From NCBI RefSeq assembly GCF_010994755.1, contig NZ_WHSB02000007.1, forward strand, positions 248,001 to 312,000: a stretch of 64,000 nt of DNA, in the 5' to 3' direction. Shown here in pieces: positions 38,391 through 47,118 of the stretch. Both the position numbers and the translations under genes were made by a program. The notes below the pieces were generated by a model. The model saw only the letters and a program-made list of their open reading frames with translations. It did no database searches and was not told the DNA's origin. The first letter of the stretch is position 1, and every line of letters starts with the position of its first letter. The DNA comes from Shinella lacus (lineage in GTDB: Bacteria; Pseudomonadota; Alphaproteobacteria; Rhizobiales; Rhizobiaceae).

Positions 38391-39698
38391 ATGGCTGACG
38401 CAGCGAGCGGTGCATCTGCAACCGGGGCTCAAGCCTACAAGAAAAACCGCCCGTTCTCCGCTTTCGAGCGGATGGTCGCCTGGCGCTACCTGCGCTCCCG
38501 GCGCAAGGAAGCCTTCATCTCGGTCATCGCCGGCTTCTCCTTCATCGGCATCATGCTGGGCGTCGCCACGCTCATCATCGTCATGGCCGTGATGAACGGC
38601 TTTCGCACGGAGCTGATCTCGCGCATCCTCGGCATCAACGGCCACATGATCATCCAGCCGATCGACACGCCGCTGAACGACTATGCAGCGCTCGCCGATC
38701 GCCTTTCCGCCGTCGCGGGCGTCACGATGGCGATCCCGCTTGTCGAGGGCCAGACGCTGGCTTCCGGCACGGCCGGGGCCGGCACGGGCGCGCTGGTGCG
38801 CGGCATCCGCGCCGATGATCTGGCGAAGATGAAGGCCGTCTCGGACAATTTCAAGGAAGGCGACCTCGTCGGCTTCGCCTCCGGCAGCGGCGTGGCGATC
38901 GGCTCGCGCATGGCCGAACAACTCGGCTTGAGCGCCGGCGGCCAGATCACGCTCGTGGCGCCCGAAGGCGACGTGACGCCGCTCGGCGTCAACCCGCGCG
39001 TCAAGACCTACACGGTCTCGGCGATCTTCGAGATCGGCATGTCGGAATATGATGCCTCGATCATCTACATGCCGCTCGAAGAGGCACAGCTCTACTTCAA
39101 CGCCGAAGGCATCGTGCAGTCGATCGAGCTTTTCGTCACCAATCCCGACGCGGTCGATGAGCTGCGCCAGCCGATCGAGGCGGCGGCCGGGCGGCAGATC
39201 TACATAACCGACTGGCGCCAGCGCAACCGCACCTTCTTCTCGGCGCTTCAGGTCGAGCGCAACGTCATGTTCATGATCCTGACGCTGATCGTGCTCGTCG
39301 CCGCGCTCAACATCATCTCCGGCCTCATCATGCTGGTGAAAGACAAGGGCAGCGACATCGCGATCCTGCGCACCATGGGCGCCACGTCGGGCGCCATCAT
39401 GCGCATCTTCTTCATGACGGGGGCTGCGATCGGCACGGTCGGCACCTTCGCCGGCGTCGCGCTCGGCGTCGTCGTCTGTTTGAACGTCGAGTCGATCCGC
39501 CAGTTCTTCTCGTGGATTTCAGGCACGACGCTGTTCAACCCGGAACTCTACTTCCTGAGCCAGCTTCCGGCCGACATGAATGCCGGCGAGACGGTCACGG
39601 TCATCGTCATGGCGCTGGCGCTTTCGTTCCTCGCGACCATCTTCCCCGCCTGGCGCGCCTCCAAGCTCGATCCCGTCCAGGCCCTGCGGTACGAATAG
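38391..39698 (+). CDS. lolC: Lipoprotein-releasing ABC transporter permease LolC/LolE
   Basis: A 435-aa FtsX/LolCE permease with one N-terminal helix (about 44-70), a large periplasmic domain (about 75-290), and three C-terminal helices. The N-terminal FERMVAWRYLRSRRKEAFISVIAGFSFIGI segment is diagnostic. With LolD it extracts lipoproteins from the inner membrane for transfer to LolA; one permease presumably works as a homodimer (LolF-like). ATG 38391 has GGGAGGGA directly upstream and is preferred over ATG 38355, which overlaps the proS stop. Confidence 0.94.
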   Translation: MADAASGASATGAQAYKKNRPFSAFERMVAWRYLRSRRKEAFISVIAGFSFIGIMLGVATLIIVMAVMNGFRTELISRILGINGHMIIQPIDTPLNDYAALADRLSAVAGVTMAIPLVEGQTLASGTAGAGTGALVRGIRADDLAKMKAVSDNFKEGDLVGFASGSGVAIGSRMAEQLGLSAGGQITLVAPEGDVTPLGVNPRVKTYTVSAIFEIGMSEYDASIIYMPLEEAQLYFNAEGIVQSIELFVTNPDAVDELRQPIEAAAGRQIYITDWRQRNRTFFSALQVERNVMFMILTLIVLVAALNIISGLIMLVKDKGSDIAILRTMGATSGAIMRIFFMTGAAIGTVGTFAGVALGVVVCLNVESIRQFFSWISGTTLFNPELYFLSQLPADMNAGETVTVIVMALALSFLATIFPAWRASKLDPVQALRYE

Positions 39699-39710
39699 GA
39701 ACAGAACGCC

Positions 39711-40397
39711 ATGAACGCGCGCAACGCACTGGAACTCAGGGGCATCGAACGGCACTACGGCCAGGGCGAGACCCTGCTGACGATTCTCAAGGGCGCCGAT
39801 TTTACGCTGAAGAGCGGCGAGACCGTCGCACTCGTGGCGCCCTCCGGCACCGGCAAGTCGACCCTTTTGCACATTGCCGGCCTGCTCGAAAAGCCGGATG
39901 TCGGCGAGGTCTTCGTCAACGGCCATTCCTGCGCCGAGCTTGCCGACGAGGAGCGCACGACGATCCGCCGCAACGAGATCGGCTTCGTTTACCAGTTCCA
40001 CCATCTGCTGCCGGAATTCAGCGCGCTGGAAAACATCATGATGCCGCAGCTCATCGGCGGCCTCACCAAGGCGGAGGCGCGCGAACGCGCCGCCCAGCTG
40101 CTCGACTATATGCGCATCGGCCATCGCGCCGAGCACCGCCCGTCGGAACTCTCCGGCGGCGAGCAGCAGCGCGTCGCCATCGCGCGTGCCGTCGCCAATG
40201 CGCCGCTGCTGCTGCTGGCCGACGAACCGACCGGCAACCTCGACCCGGAAACCGCCGGCTACGTCTTCGAGGCGCTGGAAGCGCTCGCCCGCCAGTCCGG
40301 CCTTGCGGCGCTCATCGCCACGCACAACCACGAGCTCGCCGGCCTGATGGATCGCCGCGTGACGATCGAGGACGGCCTCGTGCGCGAGCTCGCCTGA
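39711..40397 (+). CDS. lolD: Lipoprotein-releasing ABC transporter ATP-binding protein
   Basis: A 228-aa ABC ATPase. Walker A is APSGTGKST (about 44-52, first Gly replaced by Ala), the signature is [14 protein letters not shown] (about 146-159) and Walker B is [13 protein letters not shown] (about 164-176). It powers the LolC/E permease encoded 12 bases upstream. Confidence 0.95.
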   Translation: MNARNALELRGIERHYGQGETLLTILKGADFTLKSGETVALVAPSGTGKSTLLHIAGLLEKPDVGEVFVNGHSCAELADEERTTIRRNEIGFVYQFHHLLPEFSALENIMMPQLIGGLTKAEARERAAQLLDYMRIGHRAEHRPSELSGGEQQRVAIARAVANAPLLLLADEPTGNLDPETAGYVFEALEALARQSGLAALIATHNHELAGLMDRRVTIEDGLVRELA

Positions 40398-40414
40398 GTC
40401 ACGCCTCGCGCTGA

Positions 40415-40993
40415 TTAATTGTCCAGCCCGCAGATCGAGCGGGCGATCTCGTCGTTCCAGTCCTTCAGCAGCACGAATTGCGCCTTGCCGGTGATCGGCT
40501 GGCCGAGCGCCTTGCCCTTGCCGGTCAAGACGTTGAGGTCGCAATCGCTGACGGCGTCCGTGTCGAGCGTGTCGTAGGACGAATAGGTGTAGCCCGCGAC
40601 GATGAAATCGAAATTGCGGTGTGCGATCGTCAGCGTCTGGCGCCAGCGGTCGCGGCCGATCGAGTCGTTTTTCGTCGTGAGCGTGAAGGAGCCGTTGGCG
40701 AGCGCCGCCAGCTCCGGCTCCTGGCCGAACATGGTCAGGTTGCCCCAGACCGTTCTCGGCAGGGCGAGCGCCAGCGTCAGCCGGTTTTCCTCCGGCTTGG
40801 CGACGTAGATGTAGAGCCCGTTGTCGTCTCCGCTGTCGTCGCCCGGCGTTGCCACCAGGGCGAGATCCGGCGTGCCGTCCTTGTTCCAGTCGCCGCTCGC
40901 CATGGCCATGATGCGCTCGGCGGGGAAATCCGCGGCGGCGGCAGGGGCAGCCAGGCTGGCCGAAAGCAGAAGGGCGGCAATCAACGACTTCAT
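40415..40993 (-). CDS. Secreted FG-GAP/VCBS-like protein
   Basis: 192 aa with a signal peptide (about 1-21, ending APAAAA). After it comes one calcium-binding-like FG-GAP motif GDWNKDGTPDLAL (about 34-46) and a beta-rich domain ending in ARSICGLDN. A Cys in VSDCDLNV and another near the end could pair. It probably lies in the periplasm or outside the cell; function unknown. GGAGGAAAAGAG precedes ATG 40993; longer starts would cross the LexA-box promoter at 41068-41096. It is convergent with lolD. Confidence 0.75.
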   Translation of the reverse strand: MKSLIAALLLSASLAAPAAAADFPAERIMAMASGDWNKDGTPDLALVATPGDDSGDDNGLYIYVAKPEENRLTLALALPRTVWGNLTMFGQEPELAALANGSFTLTTKNDSIGRDRWRQTLTIAHRNFDFIVAGYTYSSYDTLDTDAVSDCDLNVLTGKGKALGQPITGKAQFVLLKDWNDEIARSICGLDN

Positions 40994-41067
40994 CTCTTTT
41001 CCTCCATGTGAGCGAGGCGACCATATTGCGCCTTCGAACGCCGGTCCAGAGGGCCTGTGGAAAGCTG

Positions 41068-41096
41068 TTGACATGAGAACAAGAATAGAACAAAGT
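41068..41096 (+). promoter_or_regulatory. LexA-controlled promoter (SOS box) in front of the 28-codon ORF
   Basis: GAAC-AAGAATA-GAAC at 41077-41091 fits the alphaproteobacterial LexA site (GTTC-N7-GTTC on the other strand) exactly. It lies in the spacer of a promoter with a perfect TTGACA at 41068-41073 and a weak -10 (CAAAGT, 41091-41096). The same GAAC-N7-GAAC pattern occurs upstream of dinB at 49915-49929. Transcription start would be about 41103, 20 bases before ATG 41123. Confidence 0.75.
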
Positions 41097-41122
41097 GACA
41101 ACATAAAAGGAAAGGGAGCCAC

Positions 41123-41209
41123 ATGACCGATTTTCTTCGTGATCTTGCTGCATTCACCTCCATGGCCATGTTCGTCGCCACCTTCTCCGTCATCCTCTTC
41201 GGAATCTGA
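41123..41209 (+). CDS. SOS-regulated single-span membrane peptide, 28 aa (SidA-like in size and control)
   Basis: ATG 41123 opens a 28-codon frame. The peptide begins MTDFLRD and continues with about 21 hydrophobic residues (LAAFTSMAMFVATF, then SVILFGI), ending at TGA 41207-41209. AAAGGGAG (41111-41118) is well placed as ribosome site. A LexA box sits in the promoter just upstream. In Caulobacter, the 29-residue inner-membrane peptide SidA is LexA-controlled and blocks division through the FtsW/FtsN machinery. Size, topology and control match that pattern, while sequence homology is not shown. A TisB-like toxin is the main alternative. dnaE starts 144 bases downstream and may share the transcript. 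Confidence 0.65.
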   Translation: MTDFLRDLAAFTSMAMFVATFSVILFGI

Positions 41210-41247
41210 CGGCCGCATTTCATTCTTTGAAGCCGATCGTCTCTCGC

Positions 41248-41267
41248 CCACGCGTGCTCGCGCGTGG
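41248..41267 (+). other. Hairpin between the 28-codon ORF and dnaE
   Basis: CCACGCG (41248-41254), loop TGCTCG, CGCGTGG (41261-41267). There is no T-run after it. It may partly separate the SOS unit from dnaE or stabilise the short mRNA. Confidence 0.35.
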
Positions 41268-41353
41268 AAATCGGGTGTAACGGCAATAACCTTCTGGACG
41301 AGACGGGTGCGAATCCGCTTAAGCTTCCTGCCTTGACCGGAAGGAAGATGCGC

Positions 41354-44300
41354 ATGGCGGACGAAGCTCGGAAGATGGATGGCGGCGCGGCAGCGGAGAC
41401 GCCGCAATTCGTGCATCTGCGCGTGCATTCAGCCTTTTCGCTGCTCGAAGGCGCCTTGCCGATCAAGAAGATCATTGGCAAGGCGACGTCCGATCAGCAG
41501 CCGGCGATCGCCATCACCGACACGAACAACCTGTTCGCCGCGCTGGAATTTTCGCAGAAGGCGATCGGCGACGGCATCCAGCCGCTGATCGGCTGCCAGC
41601 TGTCGATCGACATGGAAGACGAGGGCGACGGCGAGCGGCGCGGCGGGCAGGCGCAGCTCGTGAAGTTGCCGTCGATCGTGCTGCTTGCCGCCACCGATGC
41701 CGGTTATGCGCGTCTCGTCGAGATCGTCAGCCGCGCCTATCTCGGCGGCGAGGGCAACCAGTCGATCCGCATCGCCTATAGCTGGCTGGAAGCGGGCATG
41801 GACGGGCTGATCGCGCTGACCGGCGCCCATGGCGGGCCGGTGGACATGGCCATTCTCGCCGGCCAGCCGGCGGTGGCGCGCGCGCGTCTTCATGCGCTGA
41901 AGCGCGTCTTCGGCGACCGGCTCTATATCGAGCTGCAGCGTCACGGGCGCTACGACAAGCAGCACGAGCGCCGCATGGTCGAGCTTGCCTATGCGGAAGA
42001 TGTGCCGCTGGTCGCCACCAACGAGCCGTTCTTCCCGGCGCCCGATGACTATGACGCGCATGATGCGCTGATGGCGGTGGCGCACAATGCCATGGTCTCG
42101 GACGACAACCGTTTCCGCTTGTCGCCCGACCATTATCTGAAGAGCCGCAAGGAGATGGCAAAGCTCTTTGCCGACCTGCCGGAGGCTTTGGAGAACACGG
42201 TCGAGATCGCCCGGCGCTGCTCCTTCGTGCTGAAGACGTGCAGCCCCATCCTGCCGCGCTTCACGGGCGCGACGGACGATCCGGAAGAGGCGGACCGCGC
42301 CGAATCGGCGGAACTGCGCCGCCAGTCCGTGGAGGGTCTCGAAAGCCGCATGGAACTGCTCGGCCTGACGCCCGGTTATACCGAGCAGGATTATCGCGAA
42401 CGGCTGGATTTCGAGCTCAGCGTCATCGAACGCATGAAGTTTCCCGGCTATTTCCTCATCGTTGCCGACTTCATCAAATGGGCCAAGCAGCAGAATATTC
42501 CCGTCGGACCCGGCCGCGGCTCGGGTGCTGGTTCGCTCGTCGCCTATGCGCTGACGATCACCGACGTCGATCCGCTGCGCTTCTCGCTGCTCTTCGAACG
42601 CTTCCTCAACCCGGAACGCGTCTCGATGCCCGACTTCGACATCGACTTCTGCCAGGACCGCCGCGAAGAGGTGATCCGCTACGTGCAGCAGAAATACGGC
42701 CGCGAGCAGGTGGCGCAGATCATCACTTTCGGTTCGCTGCAGGCGCGTGCGGCGCTGCGCGACGTCGGCCGCGTGCTGGAAATGCCCTACGGCCAGGTCG
42801 ACAAGATCTGCAAGCTCGTGCCGAACAATCCGGCCAATCCTACGCCGCTCTCCAAGGCGATCGAGGAGGAGCCGAAGCTGCAGGAGGAGGCGGAGAAGGA
42901 GCCCGTCGTCGCGCGCCTGCTCGATATCGCCCAGAAGATCGAGGGCCTCTACCGCCACGCCTCGACGCACGCCGCCGGCATCGTCATCGGTGACCGGCCG
43001 CTCTCGCAGCTCGTGCCGATGTACCGCGATCCGCGCTCCGACATGCCGGTCACCCAGTTCAACATGAAATGGGTGGAACAGGCCGGCCTCGTCAAGTTCG
43101 ACTTCCTCGGCCTGAAGACGCTGACCGTCCTGAAGACGGCGGTCGATTTTATCCGCAAGCTCGATGTCGAGGTGAAGCTCGAAAGCCTGCCGCTCGACGA
43201 CCAGCCGACCTACGAGATGCTGTCGCGCGGCGAGACGGTCGGCGTGTTCCAGGTGGAAAGTGCCGGCATGCGCAAGGCGCTGATCGGCATGCGGCCCGAC
43301 TGCATCGAGGACATTATCGCGCTCGTGGCGCTCTACCGCCCGGGCCCGATGGAGAATATCCCGGTCTACAACGCCCGCAAACACGGCGAGGAGGAGATCG
43401 AGTCGATCCATCCGATGATCGACCATCTGCTGAAAGAGACGCAGGGCGTTATCGTCTACCAGGAACAGGTGATGCAGATCGCCCAGGTCCTGTCCGGCTA
43501 TTCGCTCGGCGAAGCCGATCTTCTGCGCCGCGCCATGGGCAAGAAGATCAAGGAGGAGATGGACAAGCAGCGCGCCCGCTTCGTCGACGGCGCCGTGAAG
43601 AACGGCGTGTCGAAGCCGCAGTCCGACCTGATCTTCGACCTCTTGGCCAAGTTCGCCAACTACGGCTTCAACAAGTCGCATGCCGCCGCCTATGCCATCG
43701 TTTCCTACCAGACAGCCTATCTGAAGGCGCATTACCCGGTCGAATTCCTGGCCGCGTCGATGACCTACGATATGTCCAACACGGACAAGCTGAACGATTT
43801 CCGCCAGGATGCCGGGCGTCTCGCCATCGCGGTCATCCCGCCTTCCGTGCAGACGTCGTTTGCCCATTTCGAGACCGGCGAAAACCGCATCTACTACGCG
43901 CTCGCCGCCATCAAGGGCGTGGGCGAGGCGGCCGTGCAGCACATCGTGCAGGTGCGCGGCGATACGCCGTTCAAGAGCCTGGAAGACTTCTGCCTGCGCA
44001 TCGACCCGAAATTCGTCAACCGCCGCGTCTTCGAAAGCCTGATCGTCGCCGGCGCCTTCGATTGTTTCGGCCATGACCGCGCCGCCATGGTTGCCGGCCT
44101 CGACCGCATGCTCGGCTATGCGCAGCGCGCGCAGGAAGACAAGAACAGCGGGCAAGGCGACATCTTCGGCATGGGGGCTGCGACCGGGCCGGAGGTGATC
44201 ACGCTGCCGTCCTACACGCCATGGCTTGCCTCCGAAAAGCTGCACCGCGAGTTCCAGGTGCTCGGCTTCTTCCTGTCGGCCCATCCGCTCGACACCTATG

Positions 44301-44848
44301 CGCCGATCTTGTCCAAGATGCGGGTGCAGACCTTTGCCGACTTCGCCATCGCCGTGAAACGCGGCGCCACCGCCGGCCGCCTTGCCGGCACGGTGACCTC
44401 CAAGCAGGAGCGCAAGACCCGCACCGGCAACAAGATGGGCATCGTCGCCTTCTCCGATTCGTCCGGCCAGTTCGAGGCGGTGCTGTTTTCGGAAATGCTG
44501 AACCAGTACCGCGACCTGCTGGAGGCCGGCAAATCGCTGGTGATGACCGTGCAGGCGGAGGAGCGGCCGGAAGGCATCGGCCTGCGCATCCAGACGCTGC
44601 GCTCGCTGGAGGAAGAATCGCTCCAGACCCAGAAGGCGCTTCGCGTCTATGTGCGCGATTCCGGCCCGCTGCGCTCCATCGCCGCCCACTTGAACACCAA
44701 GGGCGACGGCCTGGTCTCGTTCATCGTCATCAAGGACAATGGCCAGCGCGAAATCGAGGTCGAGCTCAACGAGCGTTTCCGCATCTCCCCCGAAATCGCT
44801 GCCGCCATGCGCTCCGCACCGGGCGTGCTGGATGTGGAGCTGGTCTAG
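41354..44848 (+). CDS. dnaE: DNA polymerase III subunit alpha
   Basis: A 1164-aa replicative polymerase of DnaE1 length. The N-terminal PHP domain starts FVHLRVHSAFSLLEGALP. The palm has GPGRGSGAGSLVAYAL and the catalytic PDFDIDFCQDRR. Beyond these come tandem HhH motifs and a C-terminal OB fold (GRLAGTVTSKQERKTRTGNKMGIV). ATG 41354 is preferred because AGGAAG lies 6 bases upstream; ATG 41348 is too close to it. Length and PHP domain argue for the housekeeping enzyme rather than the mutagenic DnaE2. ridA is convergent and abuts directly. Confidence 0.95.
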   Translation: MADEARKMDGGAAAETPQFVHLRVHSAFSLLEGALPIKKIIGKATSDQQPAIAITDTNNLFAALEFSQKAIGDGIQPLIGCQLSIDMEDEGDGERRGGQAQLVKLPSIVLLAATDAGYARLVEIVSRAYLGGEGNQSIRIAYSWLEAGMDGLIALTGAHGGPVDMAILAGQPAVARARLHALKRVFGDRLYIELQRHGRYDKQHERRMVELAYAEDVPLVATNEPFFPAPDDYDAHDALMAVAHNAMVSDDNRFRLSPDHYLKSRKEMAKLFADLPEALENTVEIARRCSFVLKTCSPILPRFTGATDDPEEADRAESAELRRQSVEGLESRMELLGLTPGYTEQDYRERLDFELSVIERMKFPGYFLIVADFIKWAKQQNIPVGPGRGSGAGSLVAYALTITDVDPLRFSLLFERFLNPERVSMPDFDIDFCQDRREEVIRYVQQKYGREQVAQIITFGSLQARAALRDVGRVLEMPYGQVDKICKLVPNNPANPTPLSKAIEEEPKLQEEAEKEPVVARLLDIAQKIEGLYRHASTHAAGIVIGDRPLSQLVPMYRDPRSDMPVTQFNMKWVEQAGLVKFDFLGLKTLTVLKTAVDFIRKLDVEVKLESLPLDDQPTYEMLSRGETVGVFQVESAGMRKALIGMRPDCIEDIIALVALYRPGPMENIPVYNARKHGEEEIESIHPMIDHLLKETQGVIVYQEQVMQIAQVLSGYSLGEADLLRRAMGKKIKEEMDKQRARFVDGAVKNGVSKPQSDLIFDLLAKFANYGFNKSHAAAYAIVSYQTAYLKAHYPVEFLAASMTYDMSNTDKLNDFRQDAGRLAIAVIPPSVQTSFAHFETGENRIYYALAAIKGVGEAAVQHIVQVRGDTPFKSLEDFCLRIDPKFVNRRVFESLIVAGAFDCFGHDRAAMVAGLDRMLGYAQRAQEDKNSGQGDIFGMGAATGPEVITLPSYTPWLASEKLHREFQVLGFFLSAHPLDTYAPILSKMRVQTFADFAIAVKRGATAGRLAGTVTSKQERKTRTGNKMGIVAFSDSSGQFEAVLFSEMLNQYRDLLEAGKSLVMTVQAEERPEGIGLRIQTLRSLEEESLQTQKALRVYVRDSGPLRSIAAHLNTKGDGLVSFIVIKDNGQREIEVELNERFRISPEIAAAMRSAPGVLDVELV

Positions 44849-45247
44849 TTATTTCGCCGCCGGGATGCGGGCGATGACCTTGATCTCGAAGTCGAAACCG
44901 GCGAGCCAGTTGACGCCGATGGCGGTCCAGTTCGGGTAGGGCTTCGTGTTGAAGACCTCGTGCTTGATGGCCAGGATCGTGTCGAACTGCTTTTCGGGAT
45001 CCGTGTGGAACGATGTCACGTCGACGATATCGTCGAGCGTGGCGCCCGCTGCCGCCAGCGTGGCCTTGAGGTTTTCGAAGGCGAGGCGCACCTGCTGTGC
45101 GAAATCGGGTTCGGGCGTGCCGTCTGCACGGCTGCCGACCTGTCCGGAAACGAACAGGAGATCGCCGGATTTGATGGCCGCCGAATATTCGTGTTCGTCA
45201 TAGAGGGCGTGCCGGCCAGCCGGATAAATTGCTTCGCGTTGGGTCAT
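44849..45247 (-). CDS. RidA/YjgF/UK114 family protein
   Basis: A 132-aa RidA-superfamily protein. It contains LLFVSGQVGSRADGTPEPDFAQQVRLAFENL and a C-terminal FEIKVIARIP. Archetypal RidA hydrolyses reactive enamines/imines, with an Arg in the last motif (here in VIARIP); other subgroups differ, so activity is unproven. ATG 45247 is chosen. It is divergent from the TetR gene, and two palindromes in between probably control both. Confidence 0.85.
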   Translation of the reverse strand: MTQREAIYPAGRHALYDEHEYSAAIKSGDLLFVSGQVGSRADGTPEPDFAQQVRLAFENLKATLAAAGATLDDIVDVTSFHTDPEKQFDTILAIKHEVFNTKPYPNWTAIGVNWLAGFDFEIKVIARIPAAK

Positions 45248-45316
45248 TTCGGTCTCTCTTTCTGTTTGTAGGGGCGGCTGACGGAGCAGCATCGCTTCAC
45301 AGCCGCTGTAATTTCG

Positions 45317-45331
45317 TATACGTTGCGTATA
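45317..45331. promoter_or_regulatory. Operator-like palindrome 1 between ridA and tetR
   Basis: TATACG-TTG-CGTATA, a perfect inverted repeat with 3-base centre. Its half-site TATACG matches that of the second palindrome, whose centre is 51 bases away. It is a likely TetR-family binding site. Confidence 0.65.
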
Positions 45332-45366
45332 TGAAATTGGGCGCGCATGGCGCAGATGTCAAATTC

Positions 45367-45383
45367 ATATACGGGCCGTATAT
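45367..45383. promoter_or_regulatory. Operator-like palindrome 2 between ridA and tetR
   Basis: ATATACG-GGC-CGTATAT, a 17-bp perfect palindrome with the same half-site as 45317-45331. It ends 19 bases before the chosen GTG start of the TetR gene and supports a start downstream of it. Confidence 0.65.
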
Positions 45384-45402
45384 CAAAAATAAGGATGAAA
45401 TC

Positions 45403-45993
45403 GTGAATCGGCGCATCGAGATGATGGAGGAAAACCGCGTCAAGCTGATCGGCGCCGCGCGCCGTGCCTTCGGCAAGAAGGGCTATTCCGCCGCCTCCAT
45501 GGACGAATTGACCGCCGATGTCGGGCTGACGCGGGGCGCGCTCTACAATATTTTTGGCGACAAGCGCGGGCTTCTCGCCGCAGTCGTCCATCAGATCGAT
45601 TCCGACATGGCGACGCGCGCCAAGGAAATCGGGGAGCGCACGGGAGACGATTGGGGTGGCCTCTTGGCCGAAGGCGCGGCCTATATCGAGATGGCGCTCG
45701 ATCCCGAGGTGCAGCGCATCGTGCTGCTCGACGGGCCTGCCGTGCTGGGAGACCCCTCGCAATGGCCGAGCCAGAGCGAATGCCTGCAAGTCACGCAGGC
45801 GAAAGTGGAAAAGCTGATCGGGGAGGGAATGCTCAAGCCCGTGAATGGCGAGGCCGCCGCCCGTCTCCTCAGCAGCATGGCGTTCAACGCTGCGCTTTGG
45901 ATTGCGGCGAGCGATGAACCGAAAGAGGTGCTTCCCAAAGCTGTCGAAGCGTTCAAGGCTCTTGCGACGGGCCTCTTGGCCCGGCCAGCCTGA
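45403..45993 (+). CDS. TetR/AcrR family transcriptional regulator
   Basis: 196 aa from GTG 45403. The N-terminal TetR HTH is typical: AAMDEL-like ASMDELTADVGLTRGALYNIFGDKRGLL (about 31-58). A C-terminal all-helical ligand/dimer domain follows. GTG 45403 is chosen because AAGGA lies seven bases upstream and both operator palindromes then fall outside the gene; ATG 45331 would place them inside. It is divergently oriented to ridA and most likely represses ridA and itself. The inducer is unknown. Confidence 0.85.
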   Translation: MNRRIEMMEENRVKLIGAARRAFGKKGYSAASMDELTADVGLTRGALYNIFGDKRGLLAAVVHQIDSDMATRAKEIGERTGDDWGGLLAEGAAYIEMALDPEVQRIVLLDGPAVLGDPSQWPSQSECLQVTQAKVEKLIGEGMLKPVNGEAAARLLSSMAFNAALWIAASDEPKEVLPKAVEAFKALATGLLARPA

Positions 45994-46110
45994 CGACGTT
46001 TGTGGAATTTTTGTTTAAGGGCGTGGAAGCGGCAGGCCCACCCTTGACCTTCGGGGTCCGGGCCACAAATTCCTGATCTGTTGCCGATGAACAGGGAGCC
46101 GGGGAAACGG

Positions 46111-47061
46111 ATGCGATTACGAACTGCTGTCTTGTGCTGCCTGTTCGCCGTCGCCGGCCTCCCGTCCATCGCCATGGCCGATCGCACCACCGTCACCATC
46201 GAGGCGCTGGGCGCACCGAGCGATGATGCCCAGCTGCGCAAACGGGTTGCTCTGATGAGCAGCCGGCTCGACGATGAAGAGGTCCAGTTCAGCGGCACGG
46301 ATGCCATGGCAGAACTGAAGGTGCTCCGCAGCTATGTCGGTGAAAAGCGGGAGCTTCTCGATGAGCGGCGGGAAATTCTCTCGATGATGGGCCGCGTCAC
46401 GGTACGCTCGGCGCTTCTCGGCTATGAAGACGGCATTGCGGCCTTGGAGGAGCTGGAGACCTTGAGCGAGGGTGACGATCGTCCGCTCGGCCGACGGCTG
46501 ATGGACCGCTATGTTCATGCGGAACTGCTGGGCGCCTATGCGACAATTCCCGGCAACAGCGCCAGCCACGCGCTTTCCGCCGAGCAATATGGCAAGGCCG
46601 CGCTGCTTGCCGACGTCTACTCGGGATATAGCGACGACCAGCGCGCCGGCGTGCGCGAGAAGCAGGCCTTCCAATTGCACGAGGCCAAGCGCTACGAGGA
46701 AGCGCTGGCGCTCAACCAGGATGTGCTGTCGCGCGGCGAGCGGCTTTTCGGCAAGAGCCATCCGAAGCTGAAAACCGTGCTCACCAACCTCGCGCAAAAT
46801 CTGCATGCCATGGGCCGCAAGCAGGAGGCGGAGCCCTATCTCGTCCGTGTCCTGGAGATCGCGGAGGCCGAGGACGACCTCGAAACCATACAGGATATGC
46901 TGTTCCAGCGCGGCGTGCTCGCCTACGAGCTCGGCCGGATGGACGACGCGAAATCCTTCATGCAAAGCAGGATCGAGCGTCTGCGCGCTGCTGGTGACAC
47001 AGCGTGGCTGGCGACGGCCGAAGGCGATTACGAGGAACTGTTGCAGCGCCTCGGCGAATGA
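46111..47061 (+). CDS. Secreted TPR-repeat protein
   Basis: 316 aa with a signal peptide (MRLRTAVLCCLFAVAGL, about 1-26, ending SIAMA). Helical repeats with TPR character span about 170-310, e.g. LNQDVLSRGERLFGKSHPKLKTVLTNLAQNLHAMGRKQEAEPYLVRVLEIAEAE, similar to TPR_10/12 units. It probably mediates protein contacts in the periplasm. ATG 46111 is preferred because it leads straight into the signal peptide; 46087 is an alternative. It is convergent with the L,D-transpeptidase. Confidence 0.75.
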   Translation: MRLRTAVLCCLFAVAGLPSIAMADRTTVTIEALGAPSDDAQLRKRVALMSSRLDDEEVQFSGTDAMAELKVLRSYVGEKRELLDERREILSMMGRVTVRSALLGYEDGIAALEELETLSEGDDRPLGRRLMDRYVHAELLGAYATIPGNSASHALSAEQYGKAALLADVYSGYSDDQRAGVREKQAFQLHEAKRYEEALALNQDVLSRGERLFGKSHPKLKTVLTNLAQNLHAMGRKQEAEPYLVRVLEIAEAEDDLETIQDMLFQRGVLAYELGRMDDAKSFMQSRIERLRAAGDTAWLATAEGDYEELLQRLGE

Positions 47062-47068
47062 TCGCCCG

Positions 47069-47093
47069 AAAAGAGCCACCGGTTCCCGGTGGC
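47069..47093 (-). terminator. Intrinsic terminator for the L,D-transpeptidase gene
   Basis: GCCACCGG (47075-47082), TTC loop, CCGGTGGC (47086-47093): a perfect 8-bp GC stem in the 57-base convergent gap. Read on the minus strand it is followed by TCTTTT, giving a plausible terminator 25 bases after the stop at 47119. Confidence 0.65.
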
Positions 47094-47118
47094 CCTATGC
47101 TGCGCCAGAGGTCGCGGG

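Noticed and set aside
41429-44689. 1086-codon minus-strand open frame opposite dnaE
   Set aside because: Mirror of the strong codon bias of dnaE; no recognisable fold.
46020-46075. GGCCC...GGGCC with inner GACC-TTCG-GGTC as terminator after the TetR gene
   Set aside because: The fold is plausible but has no U-run and may be chance in GC-rich DNA.
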